Below, piece by piece: positions 25,799 through 34,458 of a stretch of 64,000 nt of DNA. This stretch comes from Bryobacteraceae bacterium. Lineage in GTDB: Bacteria; Acidobacteriota; Terriglobia; Bryobacterales; Bryobacteraceae. The translations under genes and the position numbers were made by a program. Below the pieces are notes generated by a model that saw only the letters and a list, made by a program, of their open reading frames with translations, ran no database searches and was not told the origin of the DNA. Every line of letters starts with the position of its first letter. Positions within the stretch are counted from its first letter, which is position 1. Location: assembly GCA_041394945.1 (NCBI GenBank), contig JAWKHH010000001.1, forward strand, positions 1,054,001 to 1,118,000. Direction: 5' to 3'.

Positions 25799-28368
25799 CT
25801 TCGCTCGATGCTGCTCCCAACAGCCGAAACCATCTGAGCCGCAGGATGCATCGAGTCCGGCTGGCCGTCCGCTGGAGTCTGTTGGGCCTGGCGGGATGCC
25901 TCCTGTTGTGGCTAGGCATGGGACATCTGAGCAGGGAACGCCGGTACAACCCAGGCGAGGAAGTGGAAGGAATTACCCGCGAGATGGAACGGCCGGTCGG
26001 CCTTCCGAGCGGCGGACTTCGGTTTACCGACATCACACGGGAGGCCGGATTGAGTTCGTTTCTCACATTCGCCGGACACCGGACCTCCCAGCTCCCGGAA
26101 GATATGGGTGGCGGGGTCGCCTGGGGAGACTACGATAACGACGGCGACGATGACTTGTTCGTGGTGAGCGCGGGTGGGCCGCTCCATGCTCCCGAAGCGG
26201 AGTTGGCGCCATCGATCCTGTACGAAAACAGTGGCGGCGGCCGGTTCCTGCCTCACGCTGGCTTTGCCGATCTCCGGATTCGCGGCATGGGCGCGGCTTG
26301 GGCGGATGTGGATAACGATGGCTGGCTTGATCTTGCGGTTACCGGCTATAACACCATCCTCTTGTTCCGCAATCGCCAGGGGCAATTTGCGCCGAGCGGC
26401 ACGATCCGCTCCGAGCGCGGATTCTGGACGGGCGTAAGTTGGGGAGACTTCAATCGCGACGGTTGGCCGGATCTCTATGTGTGCGGGTATGTCAAATACC
26501 GCTATGATCCCAGCCAGCGGACTGTGCGCACCCAGCAATTTGGCCGGGCCGTTCCTCACACGCTCAATCCCTCCTCCTATGCGCCGGAACGCAACCTGCT
26601 GTTCCGCAACGATGGGAGAGGCGGCTTCCAAGAAGTAGCCGGGCAACTCGGTGTGGACAATCCCTCTGGGCGGAGTCTGAGCGGTCTCTGGCACGATTTT
26701 GACAATAACGGCTGGCCGGATCTGTATGTTGCCAACGATATCTCCGAAAGCAAGTTGTATCTGAACCGCGAAGGCAAGTTTGAGGATGCGGGCAGTTCCG
26801 CCTGGGTTGCTGAATACCGCGGATCAATGGGTCTTGCGGCCGGCGACTTCGATCGCGATGGGGATGACGACCTGTTCATCAGCCATTGGGTGGCCCAGCA
26901 GTTCGCGCTTTACGAATCCTTGCTTGCCCAACAGTCGTTGTTGAAGACCGGCGGCGGCAAACCGGGAGCAGCCGCTCTCCGCTTCACGGACGTCGCGGAG
27001 ATGAGGGGAATTGGGCAACCCACCCTTCGCTCGATTGGCTGGGGCGCCGAGTTCGCGGATTTCGACAGCGATGGGTGGCTGGACCTTGCCGTGGCGGCTG
27101 GAAGCACCTTTGAGTCCGATGGCGAACCGAAGCGGCTGTTGGGGCTGCCTTCCTTCCTATTCCGCAACATCCGCGGCGAGAACTTCGCGGCGGTGACTGA
27201 TGAGGGGTTCCCGTTGCGGGCGGCCCGGGTGAGCCGGGGATTGGCCGTCAGCGACTTCGACGGCGATGGCGACGTCGATCTCGCCATTGTGGACCTGGAT
27301 GGCGGAGTTCGCCTGATTCGCAACGACTCGCGCCAAGGCCATAACCTGCGACTGTCGCTTCGAGGACGGCCGGACCGTCCCTGGAGCGGAAGCGATGGCG
27401 CGCAGGTAACCGCATGGCTGGGCGGAACCCCGTTACGGCGAACCGTATCCAGCGCTTCCTACTTGTCACAGAGCTCGCGGTCAGTCCACATCGGTCTCGG
27501 CGAGGCGAGCATGGCAGACCGGGTAACGGTGAGGTGGCTGGACGGGCGGGTGGAAGATGTGGGACCGCTCAAGGCGGGCGTCACTTGGCGGCTCTCCCCC
27601 GGCCAGCCGCCGCTCACTTTGCCGGCCGGAATGAGCGAACGGGAGCGGCAAGTTGCATTTTGGGACAAGCACAGGGCAGCGATGGACCGGCTGAAAAAGG
27701 ATCGCGATCCACAATCGGCCGCGCTCCTGTTCCGAGATGCGTTGGCGCTGGACCCGCGACATGAAGATGCCCGATACTACCTGGCGAGTTGCCTGGCCAG
27801 CCTGGGAGACCCGCAGGGGGCAATGAGGGAGGTTGAGGCGCTGCTGACGGTGAACCCATCCAGCCACCGGGCGCTTCAGCGCCTGGCCTACCTGCGCGCC
27901 GCCACGGCGAGGGGCACGGCGGATCTGCGGCAGGCCGCCAAGGAAGCCGGACGCGCTCACGCTCTGAACCCGGAGGAGACCGGGGCGCTCCTGCTTCTGG
28001 CCGAGATTGAATTGCTCAGTGGGCGGCCAGAGGAGACCCAAGCGCATCTGAAAAGGGTCGTGCGCAGCAACCACCGCTCGGCGCTGGCTCACTTTCTTTT
28101 GGCGTTCCTGGAAATGCGCGCCGGCAACGGGGCGGCCAGCAGAGCTCAGTTGGAGGCTACGGTTCGGGCGCGCGGCAAGGAGTGGAAACCGCGGGGCAGC
28201 GTTCAGGAAGGCGACGTCGAGCAGAGGATGCATGAAGACACCTCGCTGCTGGCTCCGCTCGCCGAAACTTGGGACGGCAAAGAGGATCCTCGGAGCGCAT
28301 TCGCCGCGCTGGACCGCAGGTTCTCGAGGGGACAACAGGGGAGACGCGGCGCAAGCCGCAAAGACTAG
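25795..28368 (+). CDS. CRTAC1-like FG-GAP/VCBS propeller with ASPIC-UnbV and TPR domains
   Basis: 857 residues. N-terminal membrane anchor (~28-45). Residues ~75-510 hold at least seven FG-GAP/VCBS calcium-loop repeats (DYDNDGDDDLFV, DVDNDGWLDLAV, DFNRDGWPDLYV, DFDRDGDDDLFI, DFDSDGWLDLAV, DFDGDGDVDLAI). An ASPIC/UnbV domain follows (~515-605; VRWLDGRVEDVG), then TPR helices (~650-800). Such proteins are large envelope or extracellular proteins. Here the start overlaps the cytochrome stop, so both are made together. Its stop overlaps the convergent kinase gene stop within CTAG. Confidence 0.88.
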   Translation: MTSLDAAPNSRNHLSRRMHRVRLAVRWSLLGLAGCLLLWLGMGHLSRERRYNPGEEVEGITREMERPVGLPSGGLRFTDITREAGLSSFLTFAGHRTSQLPEDMGGGVAWGDYDNDGDDDLFVVSAGGPLHAPEAELAPSILYENSGGGRFLPHAGFADLRIRGMGAAWADVDNDGWLDLAVTGYNTILLFRNRQGQFAPSGTIRSERGFWTGVSWGDFNRDGWPDLYVCGYVKYRYDPSQRTVRTQQFGRAVPHTLNPSSYAPERNLLFRNDGRGGFQEVAGQLGVDNPSGRSLSGLWHDFDNNGWPDLYVANDISESKLYLNREGKFEDAGSSAWVAEYRGSMGLAAGDFDRDGDDDLFISHWVAQQFALYESLLAQQSLLKTGGGKPGAAALRFTDVAEMRGIGQPTLRSIGWGAEFADFDSDGWLDLAVAAGSTFESDGEPKRLLGLPSFLFRNIRGENFAAVTDEGFPLRAARVSRGLAVSDFDGDGDVDLAIVDLDGGVRLIRNDSRQGHNLRLSLRGRPDRPWSGSDGAQVTAWLGGTPLRRTVSSASYLSQSSRSVHIGLGEASMADRVTVRWLDGRVEDVGPLKAGVTWRLSPGQPPLTLPAGMSERERQVAFWDKHRAAMDRLKKDRDPQSAALLFRDALALDPRHEDARYYLASCLASLGDPQGAMREVEALLTVNPSSHRALQRLAYLRAATARGTADLRQAAKEAGRAHALNPEETGALLLLAEIELLSGRPEETQAHLKRVVRSNHRSALAHFLLAFLEMRAGNGAASRAQLEATVRARGKEWKPRGSVQEGDVEQRMHEDTSLLAPLAETWDGKEDPRSAFAALDRRFSRGQQGRRGASRKD

Positions 28369-30788
28369 TTAGCCGTGCGGCACACGGCAAGTTTCGGTTC
28401 GAGTCCGGTCAGCTTCGCCTCCGAAAACGCTTTCCGCTGATGGGCGAGACGGCGGTATGCCAGTGCAGCTTGCTGGTACGCCTCGCAGGCATTCCCTTGG
28501 CCGGTTTTTGCAGGAACATCGGCTCGCTCAAGGTGTGCCCATCCGAGAGTGTCCAAAGCGCCAAAGGCCTTCGATTTGTTCACAAGGGCTTCGGCGTGGC
28601 CGACAGCCTCTTGCAGCGATGCCAGCGCCTGCCGCCATCGGCCCTCCTTGGCCTGGAAGTGGCCGACTTGAGCCAGGGCATACGCCAGCCGGTCGCGCAG
28701 GCGCGCGTCCTTCGGGTCGGCTTCCCAGAGGGCACGGCGAAGCGTTGCGCTCTCCTTGGCGAGACTGGAGGCCTTAAAGAATTCTCCTTTCTTGCCCCAT
28801 CCTGTCGCAATGAGGCCGAGACTTTGGGCCAGTTCCAGTTGCGCTACCGAGTCCCGCGGGTCAGTCAGGACCCGCCGCCGGTCGAGATCGGCGGCAGTGC
28901 GGGCGTGATTGAGGAAACAGTCCCCGTCTGTCAGGCACATTCCGCACAGGTATTTGTGGACACGGGCAAGATCGCGCATTTTCTCCGCATCGGAGGGATG
29001 AGCTTGCAGCAGTTTCTCGTAGATCGCTTTGGCCCGGTAGCCGTGGCTCCATCGCTCATGCGGGCTTAGGAATTCATCGGTTGCAGTCGCCATCTCCGAA
29101 TGCGCGGCGGCGAGTCCCCGCGCCACCTGCTCGTCGTCCGGATTCGCCTGCGCGAGTTGCCGCCAGTGGTTCAGGGCCACACGCTTCAAGTCCAGCGAAC
29201 GCCGCGGTTGGCCGGTGTGCAGGAGTTGGGCGCCGATTAGGACATATAGCCGGCCAGCCTCCAGCAACGCCCCACGATGCCCAGGGTTCGCCGCCAGGAC
29301 CGTTTCCAGGATCTTTCTCGCTTTGGCGTATGATTCCAGGGCGCCCGCGGTATCTCCGAGATTGGAGAAATTCGGATTCCCTTGCACGTTCCCCAACCGG
29401 ATGTAAGCCGACGACAGTTCCAGTTGCAGGCCGGTGTCCTCGCTGCTCTCGCGCGCCAGCGAGTCCAGGTATTCGCGCGAGCGAGCCACCATGAGCCGTC
29501 GAACCTCAGTCGCGCCGGCGAGTTTCGAGATAGGATCATGAAACTCGAACAGAATAGAGCGGGCAAGCTTCCGGACCTCGCCGAATCTGCGTTCGGCGAC
29601 TGCCCGCTCGCGGCGCGCCACGTGCATCTGCCAGGTCACGGTAGCGCCGGCGGCCAACAGAAGCAACGCCACAATTGTCCCAGCCGCCACCGGGAGGCGA
29701 TTGCGGTTTACCCATTTGCTCAACCGGTACATGCGCGTGGGCGGGACAGCCGAGACCGGCCTGCCGGCCAGATAATGCTCCAGGTCGGCCGAGAATTCCC
29801 GCACCGTGGCGTAACGCTCGGCCGGCGCTTTCTGAATCGCCTTCATCACGATCCGTTCGAGGTCGCCGCCGATGCCCGGAGAAGGCGGGTCCTCCTCGAT
29901 CACGCGCCGCAATAGCTCAACCGGCGAGGAATCGCCGGAAGGAAACGCCGGCCGCCCGGCGAGCAGCTCATACAACAGCAGCCCCAAGGAGTACACGTCG
30001 CTGGCTGTTGAGACCGCGCCGCCCTGCAACTGCTCGGGACTGGCATAATTCAACGTGGCGACCCGGTTCTCAGGAAGCGTGAGGCTCGCCTCTGCACCGC
30101 TTTCCAGGAGCACCCTCGAAATGCCGAAGTCGAGCAGTTTGGGCACGCCGTCGGCCGTCACCAGAACGTTGTTGGGTTTGATATCCCTGTGGATTATCAG
30201 ATTGCGATGGATGAAATCGATGGCGTCGGCAACCTTTTGGAAGAGATCGACGCGGCCGGACACGCTCAACTGCCGGGCGCGGCAATATTCATCCACCGGA
30301 ACGCCGTCCACCAACTCCATCACGATGTAGGGTGTGCCCTCGTCGCTCACGCCGGCATCCAAGAGCTGGGCGATATTCGGGTGACGCAGACCGGCAAGAA
30401 TCCGCCTTTCGCGTTCGAACCGCCGCCAAACTTCACCTCCGGCGGCCAGCACGCCGACAAACTTCACCGCGACCTGCCGCCGGAACTGGCCGTCGTCTCG
30501 TTCGGCCAGGTAAATTACTCCCATGCCGCCGCGCCCGAGTTCACGAACGATCCGGTAAGCGCCGGCGAGCCGTCCCTGAACCTTCGGATGGACCGTTTCT
30601 TTCTCCGGCCCAAACTGCGCGAAATAGGATTCCGCCGCCGGCATGCTCATGAGCATCTCACGCACCTCGGAGGCCGCTTGCGGGTCTTCCGCGCCGAGAC
30701 GCGCCAACTCCTCCGCGCGCGCCGGCTCCCCGAGATCGAGAAGTCGGGAGAAGACCTCCTCAGCCTTCCGGCTGCTTGCGGATTCCAT
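28365..30788 (-). CDS. Membrane Ser/Thr protein kinase with C-terminal TPRs
   Basis: About 807 residues from ATG 30788. The kinase domain (~65-330) shows GRGGMGVIY, VAVKFVG, the catalytic loop HRDIKPNN and LLDFGIS. A transmembrane helix (~375-398, PVAAGTIVALLLLAAGATV) leads to an external TPR-rich region (~420-800). This is the usual acidobacterial PknB/TPR receptor-kinase layout. The start overlaps the end of the ECF sigma gene by 29 bases, so kinase and sigma are co-expressed and probably act in one pathway. The ligand is unknown. Confidence 0.9.
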   Translation of the reverse strand: MESASSRKAEEVFSRLLDLGEPARAEELARLGAEDPQAASEVREMLMSMPAAESYFAQFGPEKETVHPKVQGRLAGAYRIVRELGRGGMGVIYLAERDDGQFRRQVAVKFVGVLAAGGEVWRRFERERRILAGLRHPNIAQLLDAGVSDEGTPYIVMELVDGVPVDEYCRARQLSVSGRVDLFQKVADAIDFIHRNLIIHRDIKPNNVLVTADGVPKLLDFGISRVLLESGAEASLTLPENRVATLNYASPEQLQGGAVSTASDVYSLGLLLYELLAGRPAFPSGDSSPVELLRRVIEEDPPSPGIGGDLERIVMKAIQKAPAERYATVREFSADLEHYLAGRPVSAVPPTRMYRLSKWVNRNRLPVAAGTIVALLLLAAGATVTWQMHVARRERAVAERRFGEVRKLARSILFEFHDPISKLAGATEVRRLMVARSREYLDSLARESSEDTGLQLELSSAYIRLGNVQGNPNFSNLGDTAGALESYAKARKILETVLAANPGHRGALLEAGRLYVLIGAQLLHTGQPRRSLDLKRVALNHWRQLAQANPDDEQVARGLAAAHSEMATATDEFLSPHERWSHGYRAKAIYEKLLQAHPSDAEKMRDLARVHKYLCGMCLTDGDCFLNHARTAADLDRRRVLTDPRDSVAQLELAQSLGLIATGWGKKGEFFKASSLAKESATLRRALWEADPKDARLRDRLAYALAQVGHFQAKEGRWRQALASLQEAVGHAEALVNKSKAFGALDTLGWAHLERADVPAKTGQGNACEAYQQAALAYRRLAHQRKAFSEAKLTGLEPKLAVCRTAN

Positions 30789-31362
30789 CCGTGCACCCCT
30801 GGATCTGCCGGTACAGCCAAGCCCTGGCAACGGTGAGTTCCTTCTTGACCATGCTGGGAGAGAGGTCCTTCGCTTCCGCGATTTCGGAGATCGTGAGTCC
30901 GCCGAAGTACCGCAGTTCCACGATCTCGGCTCTCCTGCCGTTGAGCTTCTCGAGACGGCTCAGACAGCCGTCCAGCGTCACATAGTCGGCCTCAAGAAAC
31001 CCGGGCCCTTCCGCGGCCGGACCGAGTCCGGAGGCCACCACCTCCGCGTCCCTCTTCCGTGCCCCGTGGTAACGCGCATAATCGACCAGCACCTGACGCA
31101 TCAGCCGGGCGGCGATTCCATAGAAGTGCTGCCGGTTGCGCCATGTCTCCGACCCTTGGCCGGACAGCCTGAGAAATGCTTCATGCACCAGACCCGTGAC
31201 GCTCAGCGTATGGCCTGGCCTCTCATGGCTCATGTAGGCGCGCGCGATCGACCGGAGTTCGTCGTAGACCAATGGCAGAACCCGGCCCAGCGTCTCACGA
31301 TCCCCCAAATGCCACTGCTGAAGCAGCGCGGTCACAATTTCAGAGTCCAGCGCCGTGGGCAT
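30760..31362 (-). CDS. ECF-type RNA polymerase sigma factor
   Basis: About 200 residues from ATG 31362 (MPTALDSEIV). Region 2 contains LVYDELRSIARAYMSHERPGHTL and HEAFLRL. Region 4 is the helix-turn-helix RYFGGLTISEIAEAKDLSPSMVKKEL. It is of the acidobacterial/planctomycete ECF class usually linked to Ser/Thr kinases rather than a classic anti-sigma factor. The kinase gene directly downstream and overlapping fits that. It is divergent from the collagen-like gene. Confidence 0.9.
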   Translation of the reverse strand: MPTALDSEIVTALLQQWHLGDRETLGRVLPLVYDELRSIARAYMSHERPGHTLSVTGLVHEAFLRLSGQGSETWRNRQHFYGIAARLMRQVLVDYARYHGARKRDAEVVASGLGPAAEGPGFLEADYVTLDGCLSRLEKLNGRRAEIVELRYFGGLTISEIAEAKDLSPSMVKKELTVARAWLYRQIQGCTDGIRKQPEG

Positions 31363-31548
31363 TGCGTCAAAAGTGTACCATGTGCGCACTCGCGGCCCCT
31401 ATGGTACGGACCGTCTAGAACCGAATCGTGGTGTCCATTTTCCCTCCGGGCTTCGCACGTCAGATTGAGGCCGGAGAATCGGCCGGGAGGGAAGACGCGC
31501 GTCAGGCACGAGCCCTTCCGAGATCTAGGAGTTTGGAGGAGGTACAGA

Positions 31549-32310
31549 ATGACGTCAACCATGAACCACGCCAGGAAGCTTACGACAGTGCTTTGCTTCT
31601 CATTGGCGGCTGTGTTCGTTCCCGGAGCGCAAGCCCAATCCGATGTCCCACTGATGATTCAGAACGCTGCGGTCGTCTATCTGCCCTCGGGAGCGCCGGA
31701 TACGATGACGATCACCGGCATCAACTTCGGTTCCGTCATGGGAGCAGTCAGTCTCAATGGCATCGCCCAGACGGTAAGCGTCTGGACGTCGACGCAAATC
31801 GTGGTGCCCGTCTCGGGTGCGCCGGGCCCGGGTACTTATTTGCTGGTTGTGAGGCGGACTGACACCAATGGCAAGGTCTTCGCCGACGAGGCGGACGTGA
31901 CCCTGGGCGCCGTCGGCCCACATGGGCCCCAAGGGCCGCAGGGCCCGGCAGGAGCTCCAGGGCCCCAGGGACCGCAGGGCGCGCCAGGGCTGCCGGGACC
32001 TCAGGGCCCAATAGGGTTAACGGGACCGCAAGGACCCCAGGGGGCGCCGGGGATATCGGAGTATGAACTGGTTCCCCGCCACGTTCCGGGCGTTAGTATT
32101 CCGTCGGGCGGGAATGCGAGGATTTTCGCCTCCTGCCCTACGGGAAAAAAGGTCCTGGGTGGTGGCTGCTTTGGCGACGTAGGGCTTGCCAACCTGCTTG
32201 CCAGCCGCCCCGATGGCACCGGCCTGTGGGAATGCAAATGGCATAACACGGCTGCGAGTACAGTCACGCTCGATGCTCGTGCGTTCGCGATCTGCGCAAC
32301 CGTGCCGTAG
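31549..32310 (+). CDS. Secreted IPT/TIG plus collagen-like repeat protein
   Basis: 253 residues from ATG 31549, with GGAGGAGG upstream. Signal peptide ~1-30 (ending AQAQS). An IPT/TIG Ig-like domain covers ~35-120 (TMTITGINFG, VSVWTSTQIVVPV). Then come 15 uninterrupted collagen triplets (from GPHGPQGPQ to GPQGPQGAPG). The C-terminal ~80 residues have paired cysteines (FASCPTGKKVLGGGC, WECKWHN, FAICATVP). It is divergent from the sigma/kinase pair across ~186 bases and may be a target. A cell-surface filament or adhesin role is inferred. Confidence 0.88.
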   Translation: MTSTMNHARKLTTVLCFSLAAVFVPGAQAQSDVPLMIQNAAVVYLPSGAPDTMTITGINFGSVMGAVSLNGIAQTVSVWTSTQIVVPVSGAPGPGTYLLVVRRTDTNGKVFADEADVTLGAVGPHGPQGPQGPAGAPGPQGPQGAPGLPGPQGPIGLTGPQGPQGAPGISEYELVPRHVPGVSIPSGGNARIFASCPTGKKVLGGGCFGDVGLANLLASRPDGTGLWECKWHNTAASTVTLDARAFAICATVP

Positions 32311-32428
32311 GCGCGAGGCGAGCAGGCTGGCCCGGGCCCGCCGTTTGACGTCGCTTTTCGTTGCGGGATTCGCCGTTGAGATTTGCGGGGCAAGGTCTCA
32401 TGCGCCGGCCTTCCGATGCAAGCATCAT

Positions 32429-32929
32429 TCATTGAGGACCTGCGAACCTTGAGGGGTAGAAGCGACAAAGCCCTGACGGAGTGCGGCCGTCAGGGCTTGG
32501 GAGTCCGCTGGCGCCAGCAAGCATCAGCATGGACGGGAAGACCATCGGGACTGTCATCGGCGGCCGTTCCCCCTCGGCCCCGTCCGGCTTCGAGATCTCT
32601 ACCCGCTTGACCGGCTGCGGTACATACGTCCCGCTGAACAATTGTTCCCGGATGACTGGCCAGTGCTGTTTCAGGTGCTCCGGCAACGGCTGGACGGTCA
32701 TCCCATCCATCCCGGCGCTCCCCTTGTTGGCCTTGACTCGTGCCAATGCCTGCTTGCAGTTTTCCCGCCAGCAGACTTCCTCCATCAACTGCTCGCCGAT
32801 GGCCGGGCTTTCGGTCCTGCGCTTCGCCGCGGGCGATTCGGTCCCTTCCGCGGAGGCCGTGGGAGCTTCACTTCTACCCTCCTCCAGGAAGGCCAGCACA
32901 AGCTGGTTGTTCTGCCGCTTGTCGCTCAT
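32429..32929 (-). pseudogene. Truncated group II intron reverse transcriptase/maturase
   Basis: Only the first ~117 codons match the intron-encoded reverse transcriptase family (LMEEVCWRENCKQALARVKANKG, then AGMDGMTVQ, REQLFSGTYVPQPVKRVEI and KPDG). After KPDG, near 32578, homology stops and unrelated sequence follows to a stop at 32429. The catalytic YADD region, maturase and endonuclease parts are missing. It lies inside the 5' RNA portion of the same intron. Confidence 0.85.
32468..32498. terminator. Perfect 12-bp hairpin downstream of the collagen-like gene
   Basis: AAGCCCTGACGG at 32468-32479 and CCGTCAGGGCTT at 32487-32498 form a perfect stem with a 7-base loop, 158 bases past the collagen-like stop. 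There is no strong T-run on either strand, so factor-independent termination is only possible, not clear. Confidence 0.4.
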
Positions 32930-33352
32930 GAGTCGCGCTGCTTACTCGCCGCTCCCATCAACCCTTTGCGGGGACCGTTCGGGCCTTCATCCGTTGCCGG
33001 ATTACTACGCCCTCTGCTGACTCTTGCCGACCGGTCAGAATCGATCGCTCGACCCTCAGTCTCGATTTCGAGACCAGCGGCAGACCTCCCGAGGTAAGTT
33101 CGACCGCCTTCCATGGGCAACCGCCGAATTTACAACCAGTGCCCTTGATGCATATGGGCTTCGCGGTCATATGCCCGCTCGCCCGGCACCGTATGCCTCT
33201 GATCCGGTTCTTGTACATCGGCTCGTACGTTTGCTCCACGCCTCTTTCAGACCCCGCCTCGCGGCGACGCCCTTGCGCTTCGCTATGACTTCACCTCCAT
33301 CAGGTTGTCAAAGGGACTTTCACCCTCGATCTGTCGAACACGCTCGGCACAC
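32575..33352 (-). mobile_element. 5' fragment of a group II intron
   Basis: On the minus strand the intron begins at 33352 with GTGTGCC, matching the GTGYG 5' consensus. It continues with segments characteristic of bacterial intron domain I (GAGGGTGAAAGTCCC at about 33312-33326, GCAAGAGTCAGCAGAGG at about 33010-33026) up to the reverse transcriptase start at 32929. Domains V and VI and the 3' splice site are absent, so the element is dead. The 3' breakpoint lies near 32575. Confidence 0.8.
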
Positions 33353-33362
33353 AAAGAAAAGC

Positions 33363-33402
33363 AGGCGCCTCAGGGTCGCCGTAGGGCGACCCCGCCAGCG
33401 CC
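33363..33402. repeat. Long hairpin just outside the group II intron 5' end
   Basis: GGGTCGCC pairs with GGCGACCC around a short loop (33373-33391). An outer AGGCGC/GCGCCT stem encloses a small internal loop. On the minus strand the stem is followed by TGCTTTTCTTT and then the intron 5' end at 33352. Intrinsic-terminator-like hairpins are the insertion targets of group IIC introns, so this may be the original target. Confidence 0.45.
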
Positions 33403-34339
33403 TCCGAACTGGTTGCGGGACTGCATGCTCATTGCGTACCCGCGGAGATCCTTCATCCGACCGAGGCGTGGATCCGCTTCCCATTCCTCCAGGGGTTCAC
33501 CTTTCGATACGCAATCTTCTGCCCCACCGACGGCATCGTGGACATCCACGCGCTGTTGATTGGTCTGCTCGCCGAGGCGAGACAGGGGGGCTTCGAGGTG
33601 ATCACCGGATGCACGGTGGATTCCCTTCTCCTGGAAGGCGGTCGCGTTGCCGGCGTGCGGACGGTGCGCGGTGATGTGAGGGCACAACTCGTGGTGGACG
33701 CCTCCGGCGCGTGTGCTGGGCGCTTGGGCCGCGAATCGTCCCCTCTCCCTCTCAAACCATTGCGGCGGCACCAGTTTGTCGGCGAGGCCGGCGGAACATT
33801 GGGACCGATTCCTCGGGGCGCTCCGTTTGTTTGGGACTTGGATGCGGGCTACTACGTAAGGTCCGAGAGCGGCGGATTGCTATTGTGCCCCTGCGATGAG
33901 GCCGAACACCCACCCGGTGTTCCGGCACCCGATCCAGCAGCCGCCGAACTTCTCGCCGACAAGATTTTGAAGTACTCGCCTGGGCTGGGCGATGTTGTCT
34001 TGCACCGCTCGTGGGCCTGCCTGAGGACTCGCTCCCCACCGGCTGCCAACAATTGGGTGGGATGCGGATATTGCCGGACTGTTCCATGTCTCAGGGTTGG
34101 GGGGCTACGGAATTACGACCAGTCTTGCCGTGGGCAATCTTGCCGCCGCGCTCATACACAGGTCGCCCGGTGCGGAGACTGTCGCGAATGAGTTCAGCCC
34201 GCGGCGAGCGAGGGTGGTGATGGGCTTCCGGGCTCCGTCCCCAGATGTGGAGTCGCCTCAACCTGGCTACCGGGATTCCCGGCCGCCGCCAGCCGGAACC
34301 TGGAATCGCAAGTGGCCCGCTCCTGTCGACGCCAAGTGA
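33391..34339 (+). pseudogene. Remnant of an FAD-dependent (DAO-family) oxidoreductase
   Basis: The reading frame from 33391 encodes the middle of a DAO-type flavoenzyme (WIRFPFLQGFTFRYAIFCPTDG, DIHALLIGLLAEARQGGFEV, QLVVDASGACAG). The N-terminal FAD-binding GxGxxG part is missing. Near 34036-34042 a one-base lesion shifts the frame: LHRSWACLRTRSP continues in another frame as LPTIGWDADIAGLFHVSGLGGYGITTSLAVGNLAAALI, the normal family C-terminus. The gene was probably cut by the event that truncated the neighbouring group II intron. No function should be expected. Confidence 0.8.
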
Positions 34340-34458
34340 TGGCCGGTAATGACACGATTGTCCGCATCCGTTTCGAACCCTGCCCCCGACGTGTGCCTGG
34401 ACCGCATCCACGGGAGTGACGATGCGAAGCGCCCTCGCGCGGCGTGGAATGCCAGATC

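Noticed and set aside
30643..31548. Long plus-strand extension upstream of the collagen-like protein
   Set aside because: It is antisense to the sigma and kinase genes; the real start at 31549 has a strong ribosome site and a signal peptide.
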